Positions 41,915 through 50,012 of a DNA stretch of 64,000 bases are shown piece after piece. A program made the position numbers and the translations under genes. The stretch's first letter is position 1. The number at the start of each line of letters is the position of its first letter. The stretch covers positions 1,643,605 through 1,707,604 of the forward strand of contig NZ_LT963430.1 in assembly GCF_900199405.1 (NCBI RefSeq). The letters are read 5' to 3'. A model generated the notes under the pieces. That model did not search any database and was not told the origin of the DNA. It worked only from the letters and a program-made list of their open reading frames with translations. The DNA is from Beduinella massiliensis (lineage in GTDB: Bacteria > Bacillota > Clostridia > Christensenellales > Aristaeellaceae).

Positions 41915-43255
41915 ATGCAACGGGACCTGACGGAGGGCAGCGTGACGGGGGCGATGCTCCGCTTCGCGCTGCCGATGATTTTGGGTAATCTGCTCCAGCA
42001 GCTTTACAACATTACGGATACGCTCATCGTCGGTCAGGCGCTGGGCGCGAACGCCCTGGCGGCGGTCGGCTCCGCGTACACGCTGATGACGTTTCTCACC
42101 TCGATCCTGCTGGGGCTTTGCCTGGGTAGCGGGGCGTTCTTTTCGCTGTGCTTCGGCGCGCGGGATGAGGAGCGCATGCGCCGCGGCATCTTCGCCTCCT
42201 TCGTGCTCATCGGCGCGGTCTCCCTCGTGCTGAACGCGGCGGTGTACGCCTTTATCGATCCGATCCTGCGCTTCCTGCGCATCCCGGATGCGGTTTACGG
42301 CATGATGCGCGGGTACCTGCTGGTGATCTTTGCGGGAATCGTCGCGACGTTCCTGTACAACTTCTTCGCCTCGCTGCTGCGCGGCATGGGCAACTCCGCG
42401 GTGCCGCTGCTGTTTCTCGCGGTTTCGGCGGTGCTCAACATCGCGCTAGATCTGCTGTTCGTGCTGGTCTTTTCCTGGGGCGTGAAGGGCGCGGCCTTTG
42501 CGACGGTCATCGCCCAGTTCGTATCGGGCGCGGGGCTTATGGCGTATTCCCTGCTGCGCATGCCCGCTGTGCGCATTTCCCGGCGGCACATGCACATGGA
42601 TCGCGCCGTGGTACGGGAAATATCGCAGCTTTCGGTGCTCACCTGCGTGCAGCAGTCGGTGATGAACTTCGGCGTGCTCATGGTACAGGGCCTCGTCAAC
42701 AGCTTTGGGCCCACGGTCATGGCGGCGTTCGCGGCGGCGGTGAAGATCGATTCGTTCGCGTACATGCCGGTGCAGGACTTCGGCAACGCCTTTTCCACGT
42801 TCATCGCGCAGAATTACGGTGCGGGCAGGACGGAGCGCATCCGGCGCGGCATCAAAAGCGCGGTGCTCACGGCGGCAAGCTTTTGCGTGGCCGTGACGGT
42901 GCTCGTCTTCGCGTTTGCCCGACCGCTCATGCTGATCTTCGTCCGGCCCGAGGAGACGGAAATCATCGCGACGGGCGTGCAGTACCTTCGGATCGAGGGC
43001 TCGTTTTACTGCGGCATCGGCTGCCTCTTCCTGCTCTACGGTCTGTACCGCGCGGTGCGCAGGCCAGGCATGTCGGTGGTGCTGACGGTGATCTCGCTGG
43101 GTACGCGCGTCGCGCTCGCCTACCTGCTTTCGGCGATTCCGGCGGTCGGAGTCGCTGGCATCTGGATGTCCGTGCCCATCGGGTGGTTCCTCGCGGATCT
43201 GGCGGGTTTCCTCTATTACGCGAAGAACCGCGAAAAGCTGACGGCGCTCGGCTGA
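41915..43255 (+). CDS. MATE-family multidrug efflux transporter
   Basis: 446 residues, the family's usual length, with about 12 membrane helices in two pseudo-symmetric halves. The NorM/DinF features are present: PMILGNLLQQLYNITDTLIV at the start and FGNAFSTFIAQNYGAG in the second half (the repeated N-x-x-QNxGAG motif). A cation-coupled exporter of drugs or metabolites. RBS GAGAGG; its promoter lies at 41844. Confidence 0.94.
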   Translation: MQRDLTEGSVTGAMLRFALPMILGNLLQQLYNITDTLIVGQALGANALAAVGSAYTLMTFLTSILLGLCLGSGAFFSLCFGARDEERMRRGIFASFVLIGAVSLVLNAAVYAFIDPILRFLRIPDAVYGMMRGYLLVIFAGIVATFLYNFFASLLRGMGNSAVPLLFLAVSAVLNIALDLLFVLVFSWGVKGAAFATVIAQFVSGAGLMAYSLLRMPAVRISRRHMHMDRAVVREISQLSVLTCVQQSVMNFGVLMVQGLVNSFGPTVMAAFAAAVKIDSFAYMPVQDFGNAFSTFIAQNYGAGRTERIRRGIKSAVLTAASFCVAVTVLVFAFARPLMLIFVRPEETEIIATGVQYLRIEGSFYCGIGCLFLLYGLYRAVRRPGMSVVLTVISLGTRVALAYLLSAIPAVGVAGIWMSVPIGWFLADLAGFLYYAKNREKLTALG

Positions 43256-43282
43256 GCGGCGTTGAAAGCAGCGCGAAAATAC

Positions 43283-43311
43283 TGGACAAGCGCGCCGGGC
43301 GGCGATAAAAT
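43283..43311 (+). promoter_or_regulatory. promoter of the yqeY operon
   Basis: TGGACA (43283-43288) and TAAAAT (43306-43311), spacer 17, 36 bases upstream of the ATG at 43347. Confidence 0.55.
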
Positions 43312-43346
43312 AAGGTACGCAAGACGCATATAAGGAGGTACTTGGA

Positions 43347-43793
43347 ATGTCCAAGATGGATCAGGTGCGCGCCGAAATGATGGCGGCGCTCAAGGCTAAG
43401 GATAAGCCCCGGAAGGAAGCGCTGTCGCTGCTGCTTTCCGCGCTCAAGGCGAAGTTCATCGACAAGCGTGCGGATCTCACGGAGGAGGAGGAGAACGCGG
43501 TCATCCTGCGGGAGATCAAGCAGGCGCAGGAGACGCTGGACAGCGCGCCCGCGGATCGTACCGACATCATCGACGAATCGCGCCTTCGCATAGCGGTGTA
43601 CAGTGAATTTGCCCCCAGGCAGATGGGCGAGGACGAGATTCGCGAGGTCATCCGCCAGGTGCTCGCGGAGATGAACGTCGAGAAGCCCACGGCGAAGGAA
43701 AAGGGCGCGATCATGAAAAACCTCATGCCCCGCGTGAAGGGCAAGGCGGATGGCGGGCTGGTCAACCGGCTGGTAGGCGAGCTGTTTGCGTAA
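43347..43793 (+). CDS. yqeY: GatB/YqeY domain protein
   Basis: 148 residues, starting MSKMDQVRAEMMAALKAKDK behind AAGGAGG. The whole protein matches the YqeY family: an N-terminal helical tail-like domain and a C-terminal domain shared with the GatB subunit of Asp/Glu-tRNA amidotransferase (EKGAIMKNLMPRVKGKADG). It probably recognises tRNA; its exact task is unknown. The last codons overlap the TTG start of azlC. Confidence 0.95.
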   Translation: MSKMDQVRAEMMAALKAKDKPRKEALSLLLSALKAKFIDKRADLTEEEENAVILREIKQAQETLDSAPADRTDIIDESRLRIAVYSEFAPRQMGEDEIREVIRQVLAEMNVEKPTAKEKGAIMKNLMPRVKGKADGGLVNRLVGELFA

Positions 43794-44487
43794 GGAAGAC
43801 TTCGCGCGCGGCCTGCGCCACGGCGTCCCCATCGCGCTGGGGTATCTGTCCGTGTCGTTCGCTTTCGGCATTCAGGCCGTGGGCGGCGGGCTGACGCCGT
43901 TTCAGGCGGTTTTTATCTCCATGACCAATCTGACCTCGGCGGGGCAGTTCGCGGGCCTTTCGCTGATGCTGAGCGCTGCGCCGCTCTTTGAAATGGCGCT
44001 GACGCAGCTTATCATCAACCTGCGCTACGCGCTGATGTCGCTGTCGCTCTCGCAGCGCCTAGATGGAAGCATGACGACGCTGTGGCGCGTGCTGATCTCA
44101 TTTGGGAACACCGATGAAATTTTCGCCGTCGCCAGCAGCCAGCCGGGCAAGGTCGGTCGGGATTACCTGCTGGGCCTCGTCTGCCTGCCTTATTTCGGAT
44201 GGGCGGGCGGCACGCTGCTGGGCGCGGCAGCGGGCGCGCTGTTGCCCAGCCTCATCACGCAGGCGCTCGGCATCGCGATTTACGGCATGTTCCTGGCCAT
44301 CATCCTGCCGCCCGCGCGGGCGCACAAAAACGTGCGGCTCGTGGTGCTCGCCTCGACGGGGGTGAGCTGCATTCTTCGCTACGTGCCCGCGCTTTCGTTT
44401 ATTTCCAGCGGGTTTGCGATCATCCTGTGCGCGGTGCTCGCCGCGGCGCTGGGCGCGATTCTCTTTCCGATCCGGGAGGCTGAGTAA
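43786..44487 (+). CDS. azlC: AzlC-like branched-chain amino acid exporter large subunit
   Basis: 233 residues from TTG 43786, eight bases inside the end of yqeY. No closer ATG with a ribosome binding site is in frame. Seven to eight hydrophobic helices, with GLRHGVPIALGYLSVSFAFG and SMTNLTSAGQFAGL typical of AzlC. It works with AzlD, encoded right after (start one base downstream), exporting branched-chain amino acids or their analogues. The TTG start and the overlap would limit expression relative to yqeY. Confidence 0.88.
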   Translation: MRKEDFARGLRHGVPIALGYLSVSFAFGIQAVGGGLTPFQAVFISMTNLTSAGQFAGLSLMLSAAPLFEMALTQLIINLRYALMSLSLSQRLDGSMTTLWRVLISFGNTDEIFAVASSQPGKVGRDYLLGLVCLPYFGWAGGTLLGAAAGALLPSLITQALGIAIYGMFLAIILPPARAHKNVRLVVLASTGVSCILRYVPALSFISSGFAIILCAVLAAALGAILFPIREAE

Positions 44488-44805
44488 ATGGACGCGAGGA
44501 CGTATTGCCTGTACGTTTTGGTGATGGCGGGCGTGACCTACCTCATCCGCATGATCCCGCTTGCGCTCTTTCAGCGCAAGCTGCACAATCGTTTCATTCA
44601 ATCCTTTTTATTTTATGTGCCCTACGCGGTGCTGGGGGCGATGACGTTTCCGGACATCCTCTATTCGACCGGGAACGGCATCTCTTCCCTGGCGGGAACG
44701 GCGACGGCGTTTTTCATGGCCTGGCGCGGGCGCTCGATGGTGCTCGTCGCGCTGGGCGCGTGCGCGGCGGCGCTGCTGACGCAGGGGGCTTTGATGATGC
44801 TTTGA
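44488..44805 (+). CDS. azlD: AzlD-like small subunit of the branched-chain amino acid exporter
   Basis: 105 residues with four membrane segments. The sequence VMAGVTYLIRMIPLALFQRK and FYVPYAVLGAMTFPDIL match AzlD. It abuts the azlC stop, the standard AzlCD arrangement. Confidence 0.92.
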   Translation: MDARTYCLYVLVMAGVTYLIRMIPLALFQRKLHNRFIQSFLFYVPYAVLGAMTFPDILYSTGNGISSLAGTATAFFMAWRGRSMVLVALGACAAALLTQGALMML

Positions 44806-44818
44806 GGAGGGCGAACGA

Positions 44819-45205
44819 ATGGACATCAAACAGAACATCAGCGGGCTCGACCACGTCGGCCTGCCCACAAACGACATGCGCGCGACGGTCGATTTCTACG
44901 GGAAGCTGGGCTTTGCGATCCTCTGCGACACGGACAACGCGGGCGAGCGCGTCGTCTTCCTGGGCCGGGACGGCTTTGTGATCGAGGCGTATCAAAACGG
45001 CCAGGCCGCGATGCGGGCGGGCGCGGTGGATCACATCGCGCTGAGCGTGAAGGACGTCGACGCGGCGCACGCGGCGTGCCGGGCGATGAACCTGCCCATG
45101 GCGCAGGAGGAAATTCGCTTCCTGCCCTTCTGGGAACGGGGCGTGCGGTTCTTCATTCTGGAGGGCCCGAACCGGGAAAAGGTCGAGCTCATTCAAAAGC
45201 TGTAA
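44819..45205 (+). CDS. VOC-family (glyoxalase/bleomycin-resistance fold) protein
   Basis: 128 residues behind GAGGAGGG. Two beta-alpha-beta-beta-beta modules are recognisable: GLDHVGLPTNDMRATVDFYG at the N-terminus (metal-binding His) and AVDHIALSVKDVDAAHAACR in the second module, with the final FFILEGPNREKVELIQ supplying the Glu ligand. Glyoxalases, fosfomycin/bleomycin resistance proteins and dioxygenases share this fold; none can be singled out. It follows azlD by 13 bases and may be co-transcribed. Confidence 0.88.
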   Translation: MDIKQNISGLDHVGLPTNDMRATVDFYGKLGFAILCDTDNAGERVVFLGRDGFVIEAYQNGQAAMRAGAVDHIALSVKDVDAAHAACRAMNLPMAQEEIRFLPFWERGVRFFILEGPNREKVELIQKL

Positions 45206-45236
45206 ACGCGGATTATAGAGAAGGGGCGGAGCGTTT

Positions 45237-45422
45237 ATGTACGTGTTCCTCAGCCTGCTTGCGCTTGTTGTGGGCGTCGCGCTTGCCGCTTTGGGAGGAA
45301 GAACGGCGAAAATCCCACGGAAACCGGGCCTTTGCCTTGCCGCGCTCGGCGTGCTGCTGTCCCTCACGGGCGCGGTTTTTCTGGGGCTGCTGCTGACGGG
45401 AAGGATCACCCTGCCATTATGA
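45237..45422 (+). CDS. small membrane protein (61 residues)
   Basis: ATG 45237 is preceded by AAGGGGCGGAG. Two hydrophobic helices (residues 2-22 and 33-55) surround a short basic loop (GGRTAKIPRKPG). No family is recognised. The gene is short, with a stop followed at once by another gene, and the direction and spacing fit the same transcript as the VOC protein. Confidence 0.65.
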   Translation: MYVFLSLLALVVGVALAALGGRTAKIPRKPGLCLAALGVLLSLTGAVFLGLLLTGRITLPL

Positions 45423-45457
45423 TGAAATCGAAGTAAACGTGGCTGGAGGCGTGTGCG

Positions 45458-45706
45458 ATGGGAAAGGTTCGGCTTACGATCACGGAGAGCCGCTGCCGGG
45501 GTGGCTACTGCAAGAAGGGCGACGTATTTGAGGTCGAGGACGTTTGTCCGCCGCTGTGCCACGAGCTATGGCACGGCATCTACCCGTTCGTCTACGCGCT
45601 GCAAAACGGCGCGGAGCTGGACTATGGAAATGCGCGCTCGCGGCAGTTCGACGCCAGGTGCCCGGACGGCGGAAGGGTCTGCGTTCACGGCGAGGCCGTC
45701 GATTAA
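45458..45706 (+). CDS. TIGR04076 family protein (Cys-rich, 82 residues)
   Basis: The sequence begins GKVRLTITESRCRGGYCKKG and contains CPPLCHELWHGIYPFVYALQ and KCPDGG-type RCPDGGRVCVHGE. These are the invariant cysteines and histidines of TIGR04076, a small family of unknown function found in anaerobes. The arrangement of Cys and His suggests metal or redox function. It stands 36 bases after the small membrane protein. Confidence 0.88.
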   Translation: MGKVRLTITESRCRGGYCKKGDVFEVEDVCPPLCHELWHGIYPFVYALQNGAELDYGNARSRQFDARCPDGGRVCVHGEAVD

Positions 45707-45840
45707 ACGCGGAGTGTGGGCATGAAGGCGCTGCTGCGCAACGCGGGCGCATAGCGGACCGGCGCGACGCGGGAAATGTTGCTGGCAGTCAGGGCGGCGC
45801 TGCCGATGGGCGAAGCAGGGGGATACCTTGCCTCGCCCTT

Positions 45841-45869
45841 GTTGTTCTTTCGGGCAAAATATTGTATAC
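45841..45869 (+). promoter_or_regulatory. promoter of the cytidylate-kinase-like gene
   Basis: TTGTTC (45841-45846) and TATACT (45864-45869), spacer 17, 51 bases upstream of the ATG at 45920. Confidence 0.6.
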
Positions 45870-45919
45870 TATAGACAGGAAAAAAGGTTTGAACCGCGCA
45901 GCGCAAAGGGGGCTCTGTT

Positions 45920-46558
45920 ATGGGAACGCATGTGATTACCATCGCGCGCGAATACGGCAGCGGCGGCAGGCGGATCGGGCAAATGCTCGCCGGAGAATTG
46001 GGCTACAACTTCTACGACCGAGAGATCATGCAGCTCGCTTCGATCGACAGCGGCATCAGCGAGGCGCTGTTCGCGCAGGCGGACGAGCGCACCAAGGGTT
46101 TTTCCCTCTTCCGGGCGATCCGTACGATGAACGGCGGCGAGTTTGTGCCCTCCCCGCCCGATCAGGAGGATTTCATCTCCGACGAAAACCTGTTTCGCTA
46201 TCAGGCGCGCGTCATTCAAACGCTTTGCGACACGGAGGACTGCGTGATCGTCGGGCGATGCGCGGACTACATCCTGCGCGAACGGGAGAACGTGCTCAAG
46301 CTCTTCGTGCACGCGCCCATGGAGGCGCGCATCGCCACCGTGCGCGAGCTCAACGGTCTGATGGAGCAGGAGGCCGAGCGGCTCATCCGCAAGACGGACA
46401 AGCGGCGCGCGGAGTATTACCGGTACTTCACCGGCCAGGACTGGCAGGACGCGCGCAACTACGACCTGTGCCTCAATACGGGCAGGATGAACTGGACGCA
46501 GTGCATGAACCTCGTGAAGGCCAGCATGCGGATTCGCTTTGAGGACTTTGAAGGATAG
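45920..46558 (+). CDS. cytidylate kinase-like family protein
   Basis: 212 residues. The start THVITIAREYGSGGRRIGQM carries a P-loop variant of cytidylate kinase, with YNFYDREIMQLAS and the lid region RKTDKRRAEYYRYFTGQDW. The family is annotated as cytidylate-kinase-like, but the canonical Gly-x-x-Gly-x-Gly-Lys loop is altered (GSGGRRIG). It may phosphorylate another nucleotide or sugar, or act as a sensor. It is a one-gene unit between its own promoter and terminator. Confidence 0.88.
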   Translation: MGTHVITIAREYGSGGRRIGQMLAGELGYNFYDREIMQLASIDSGISEALFAQADERTKGFSLFRAIRTMNGGEFVPSPPDQEDFISDENLFRYQARVIQTLCDTEDCVIVGRCADYILRERENVLKLFVHAPMEARIATVRELNGLMEQEAERLIRKTDKRRAEYYRYFTGQDWQDARNYDLCLNTGRMNWTQCMNLVKASMRIRFEDFEG

Positions 46559-46570
46559 AAGGATTGGAGC

Positions 46571-46605
46571 GGGCGCTCATTGCGGACGGCAATGAGCGCT
46601 CTTTT
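46571..46605 (+). terminator. terminator of the cytidylate-kinase-like gene
   Basis: Stem GCGCTCATTGC / GCAATGAGCGC with a 5-base loop and TTTT, 12 bases after the stop. Confidence 0.85.
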
Positions 46606-46648
46606 CACGCAGCGGGGAGCGGCTCAATAAAAAAGATGAAAATAGATC

Positions 46649-46679
46649 TTGACTCTCCGGTTACGGGAGGCTATAGGAT
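46649..46679 (+). promoter_or_regulatory. MerR-type promoter with 19-base spacer and dyad operator
   Basis: TTGACT (46649-46654) and TAGGAT (46674-46679) are separated by 19 bases, the over-long spacer typical of MerR-activated promoters. The spacer holds the inverted repeat CTCCGGTTACGGGAG. It is 28 bases before the MerR gene, so the regulator likely activates its own gene. Confidence 0.75.
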
Positions 46680-46707
46680 ATCCTTGTGAAAGAGAGGAAG
46701 GCGACGA

Positions 46708-47517
46708 ATGTTTCAGATCGGCATGTTTTCAAAGCTCGGCAGGGTTACCATCAAGACGCTTCGCCACTACGACGAGGAAGGGCTGCTCGCACCCGCGCAC
46801 ATCGACGCGGAAAGCGGTTACCGTTATTATACGACGGATCAGCTCTTCCGGCTAAATCAGATCATCGCGCTGCGTCAGATGGGTTTTTCCATTCCAGAAA
46901 TCGCTGAGATCGTTGACGGCCGCAACGTGAACAGCATCTTGGAGAGACGGCTGGGCGAACTCGCTGCCGAACGGGAACGCGTCGCGAACCAGTTCTTTCG
47001 GCTGCAAACCTACATTTCGGAACAGAAAGAGGGTCATCTCATGGATTATCAGGCTGTCATCAAGGAAATTCCCGCTTTTACCGTGTTTTACGCCGAGCGC
47101 GTTCTATCCGATTATGCGGCGTTGAACGAGCTTATGCCCGCTATCAGGAGCCAGGTGAACGCGCAAAACCCCGGCATTCAGTGCGTCAAGCCGGAGTACT
47201 GCTTTAATATCTATCTGGACGGCGAGTACCGCGACCACGACATCCGCGTCGCTGTCTGCCAGGCAGTGACGAGCCACGGCAGGGACACAGAGGATATCAC
47301 GTTTAAAGAGATGCCAGCGGTGACGGTGGCGTCCGTACTGCACCGCGGCCCTTACGAAGAGCTCAGCGATGCTTATGCCTACGCGATCAAGTGGGCCGAG
47401 CAGAACGGGTACCGCATCTGCGGCAACATCCGCGAAAGCTATATCGACGGCCCGTGGAACCGCGCGGATGCGAAGGATTGGCTCACGGAAATTCAGGTAC
47501 CGGTCGAAAAAAGGTGA
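46708..47517 (+). CDS. MerR-family regulator with GyrI-like effector-binding domain
   Basis: 269 residues. The winged helix (residues 1-75) reads QIGMFSKLGRVTIKTLRHYD, EEGLLAPAHIDAESGYRYY. A coiled coil (about 75-115) follows, then a GyrI/BmrR-type effector-binding domain (about 118-269) with PAVTVASVLHRGPYEELSDA and the final ESYIDGPWN. These proteins bind hydrophobic cations and activate efflux genes; no transporter gene follows directly, so the target may be only its own gene or a distant one. Confidence 0.93.
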   Translation: MFQIGMFSKLGRVTIKTLRHYDEEGLLAPAHIDAESGYRYYTTDQLFRLNQIIALRQMGFSIPEIAEIVDGRNVNSILERRLGELAAERERVANQFFRLQTYISEQKEGHLMDYQAVIKEIPAFTVFYAERVLSDYAALNELMPAIRSQVNAQNPGIQCVKPEYCFNIYLDGEYRDHDIRVAVCQAVTSHGRDTEDITFKEMPAVTVASVLHRGPYEELSDAYAYAIKWAEQNGYRICGNIRESYIDGPWNRADAKDWLTEIQVPVEKR

Positions 47518-47543
47518 GGCCGGCCTGAGAAGCCTTGAAACGC

Positions 47544-47590
47544 AAAGTTCCCGCCTCTGCGCGCCTTCGCGGCGCAGGGGCGGGGACTTT
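47544..47590. terminator. long hairpin between the convergent MerR and FAD-Rieske genes
   Basis: A 19-base stem (AAAGTTCCCGCCTCTGCGC with GCGCAGGGGCGGGGACTTT, including two G-T pairs) around a short loop. There is no strong U-tract, so it may act as a weak bidirectional terminator. Confidence 0.55.
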
Positions 47591-47594
47591 ACGT

Positions 47595-49034
47595 TTACTG
47601 CGCGCTCAATCCATGCTGGGCGGGGCCGCTCATCAGGTTTCCCCGAAAATCGAACCGGGAGCCATGGCATGGGCAGTCCCAGCTCTTTTCGTCCGGGTTC
47701 CATTCAAGCTGACAGCCCAGGTGCGGGCATGTGGGAGAAACAAGGTAGACCTCGCCCGCCTCGTCCTTGTATGCGCCGAGCTTTTCCCCGCCGCACTCGA
47801 TGACGCCTCCGTGGCCCGCAGGCAGGGCCTCCAGCTCCGCGCGCGGCGGGGTGAAGGCTGTGCGCGAAAGGCCCTTCACGGCCTGAACGCTCTCTTCCAT
47901 CAGCAGCTTTGCGGAGGCCGAGGGCGTAAAGCGCTGCGGGTCGTAGGCTGCGGCGTAGGCACAGTCCTTTCCCGTGATAAGGTCGCGCAGCAGCAGGGCG
48001 GAGGCCATGGAATTCGTCATGCCCCATTTGCCAAACCCCGTGGCGACGTACAGGTGCGGGGTGGCGCTGGAAAAGCGCCCGGCGTAGGGCAGGCCGTCCA
48101 GCGTCATACAGTCCTGCGCGGACCAGTGCGCCGCCTCCCGCGCCTCAGGATAAAGCTGCCTGGCGGCGCGGCGCAGGCGCTCGTAGCACCCGCCGGAGGT
48201 GTTTTCGCCGCAGCGGTGGTTTTCGCCGCCGAGAAGCAGGTACGGGCCGCTCGTGCGAAGCGAAAGCCCCTCCGCATCCGTGCCGTAGAACATGCCGTCC
48301 GGGAGCGCTGCCCCCTCCAGCGCCAGCACGTAGGAGCGCTCCTGGTGCATGCGCATGAAGTAATAGCCGGGCGTGTTGAGAAAGGGGAAATGCGTGCAGA
48401 GCACGACGTGCTTTGCGTGGACACTGCCGCATTCCGTGTGCACACAGCCCTCCTCGACCTGCGTGACGCGGGTGTTTTCGTAGACGGTAAGACTGCGGCT
48501 TAGGGCGTCCGCAAAGCGCAGGGGATGAAACTGTGCCTGCCCGCGCATGCGCACGGCGCCCGCGACGGGGAAGGGCAGCGTCGTCTCGCGCGTGAAGGCC
48601 GCGTCCAGCCCCAGCAGGCGGCAGGCCTCCGCTTCCTCCTTTAGCGGCTGCGGATCCTGCAGGGTGTAAAGATAGGCGTCCCGTTCCTCCAGCGCGCAGT
48701 CGATGTCCTCGCGCGAGACGAGCCTCCGGTACGCGTCGATGGCACGGGCGTTCGCCAGCGCATAGGCGCGCGCGCGTTCCTCGCCCAGCGTATCGATCAG
48801 GCGCTTATAGCAAAGCCCATGCTGCGCGGTGATCTTTGCGGTGGTTCCGCGCGTCTGCCCGCCGAGCAGGCGTCCCGCCTCCAACAGCACGACGCGAAGC
48901 CCCGCCTCTTGCAGGGCGTGCGCGGTAAGGATGCCCGCCATCCCTCCGCCGACGACGCAGACGTCGCACTCGCTGTCCTCCTTGAGCATGGGGCGGGGGG
49001 CCACGTCAAAATCCAGTTCCCATATGGAAGCCAT
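47595..49034 (-). CDS. FAD-dependent oxidoreductase with C-terminal Rieske domain
   Basis: 479 residues from ATG 49034 behind GGGGAGGAGGG; an earlier start has no site. The N-terminal DAO-type FAD domain has CDVCVVGGGMAGILTAHALQ (GxGxxG) and the substrate region GTTAKITAQHG, typical of the glycine/sarcosine oxidase-like family. The last 100 residues are a Rieske [2Fe-2S] domain: SPTCPHLGCQLEW and DCPCHGSRFDF supply two Cys and two His. The architecture is known in Firmicutes, function unknown; an amino acid or amine dehydrogenase is one guess. Confidence 0.92.
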   Translation of the reverse strand: MASIWELDFDVAPRPMLKEDSECDVCVVGGGMAGILTAHALQEAGLRVVLLEAGRLLGGQTRGTTAKITAQHGLCYKRLIDTLGEERARAYALANARAIDAYRRLVSREDIDCALEERDAYLYTLQDPQPLKEEAEACRLLGLDAAFTRETTLPFPVAGAVRMRGQAQFHPLRFADALSRSLTVYENTRVTQVEEGCVHTECGSVHAKHVVLCTHFPFLNTPGYYFMRMHQERSYVLALEGAALPDGMFYGTDAEGLSLRTSGPYLLLGGENHRCGENTSGGCYERLRRAARQLYPEAREAAHWSAQDCMTLDGLPYAGRFSSATPHLYVATGFGKWGMTNSMASALLLRDLITGKDCAYAAAYDPQRFTPSASAKLLMEESVQAVKGLSRTAFTPPRAELEALPAGHGGVIECGGEKLGAYKDEAGEVYLVSPTCPHLGCQLEWNPDEKSWDCPCHGSRFDFRGNLMSGPAQHGLSAQ

Positions 49035-49155
49035 GCAATCCCTCCTCCCCTTCAGTATGCGCCGTTTCGCTTCGGTTAAACGCTTGACGGGGGGCGGGAA
49101 GGCGCGTATAATTCCCCTCAAACAATCCGCACTTTGCGGAGCGGGAGGCGAGGAC

Positions 49156-49698
49156 ATGGAGACGGTGACGACGGAGCGGCTTTTGCTTCGGCCCTGGCGC
49201 ATGGAGGACGCGCAGGATCTGTACGCTTACGCGCAGGATCCGCAGGTCGGGCCGAACGCGGGCTGGAAACCGCACGCGGACGTGGAGGAATCAAAGAGAA
49301 TCATCGCGATGTTTCAGGAGAGGGGAGAGGTTTGGGCCATCGAGGAGCGGGCGTCCGGGCGGGTCATCGGCTCCCTCGGGCTGGAGGAGGACGCAAAGCG
49401 CTCCAACCCGGCGGCGCGCTCGCTGGGCTACGTGCTGGCCAGGCCCTTTTGGGGCAGAGGGCTGATGACGGAGGCAGCCGGGGCGGCGATTTCCTACGGC
49501 TTTGAGCGCATGGGGCTCGAGCTCATCTCCATCTGTCACTTCGACTTTAACGCCCGGTCCAGGCGGGTGATCGAAAAGCTGGGCTTCATGTACGAGGGGA
49601 CGCTGCGGCGGGCGCACGTGCGGGTATTGAGCGGCGAAGTCTGCGACGAGCTGTGCTATTCGATGACGCGGGAGGAGTACGAGGCGAAGCGGAAATGA
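49156..49698 (+). CDS. GNAT-family acetyltransferase (RimJ/RimL-like)
   Basis: 180 residues from ATG 49156 behind GGGAGGCGAGG. Begins ETVTTERLLLRPWRMEDAQD, the common RimJ/RimL start; the acetyl-CoA loop is LARPFWGRGLMTEA; HFDFNARSRRVIEKLGF completes it. It may acetylate a ribosomal protein N-terminus or a small molecule. It diverges from the FAD-Rieske gene. Confidence 0.9.
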   Translation: METVTTERLLLRPWRMEDAQDLYAYAQDPQVGPNAGWKPHADVEESKRIIAMFQERGEVWAIEERASGRVIGSLGLEEDAKRSNPAARSLGYVLARPFWGRGLMTEAAGAAISYGFERMGLELISICHFDFNARSRRVIEKLGFMYEGTLRRAHVRVLSGEVCDELCYSMTREEYEAKRK

Positions 49699-50012
49699 GC
49701 GCGTATCAGCAGGGCGGTATTCAAAAAACTCCCCTATATTTTGTAATGGATGTCTGATTCTTTTGGTGATTCAGGGAAAGGGTATCTCGAATAGACAGTG
49801 CCGTCTATGTGCTTATAACCCCGGTTTCGGTTACGGCGCGAGGGATACGGAGATTCGCGGTCGCCTTGATGATCGCGATGGGGCATGAGCTCCGCTTACC
49901 GTAGATGGATATTTCTTTAACGAATATACACCGGGCCGCCTCATACTGCTGTTACTACACAGATATGGGGGCGGCCCACCTTACATGAGCAAAAATGAAA
50001 GCGGGGTACGTG
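49699..50012. other. 314-base intergenic region with hairpin
   Basis: No credible gene. A hairpin GGGCCGCC / GGCGGCCC (49933-49940 with 49970-49977) lies before the solute-binding gene, without a T-tract. The region between 49740 and 49930 is less GC-rich than its surroundings and could be a remnant or the upstream edge of transferred DNA; neither is proven. Confidence 0.5.
49933..49977. terminator. GC-clamped hairpin upstream of the orphan solute-binding gene
   Basis: An eight-base GC stem with a long loop; no U-tract. It could be a terminator of the GNAT transcript or a leader structure. Confidence 0.35.

Noticed and set aside
45716-45840. Possible decayed gene start (MKALLRNAG then an in-frame TAG)
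   Set aside because: Some coding-like codons are seen but there is no clear homologue, and a stop interrupts the frame; too weak to call a pseudogene.
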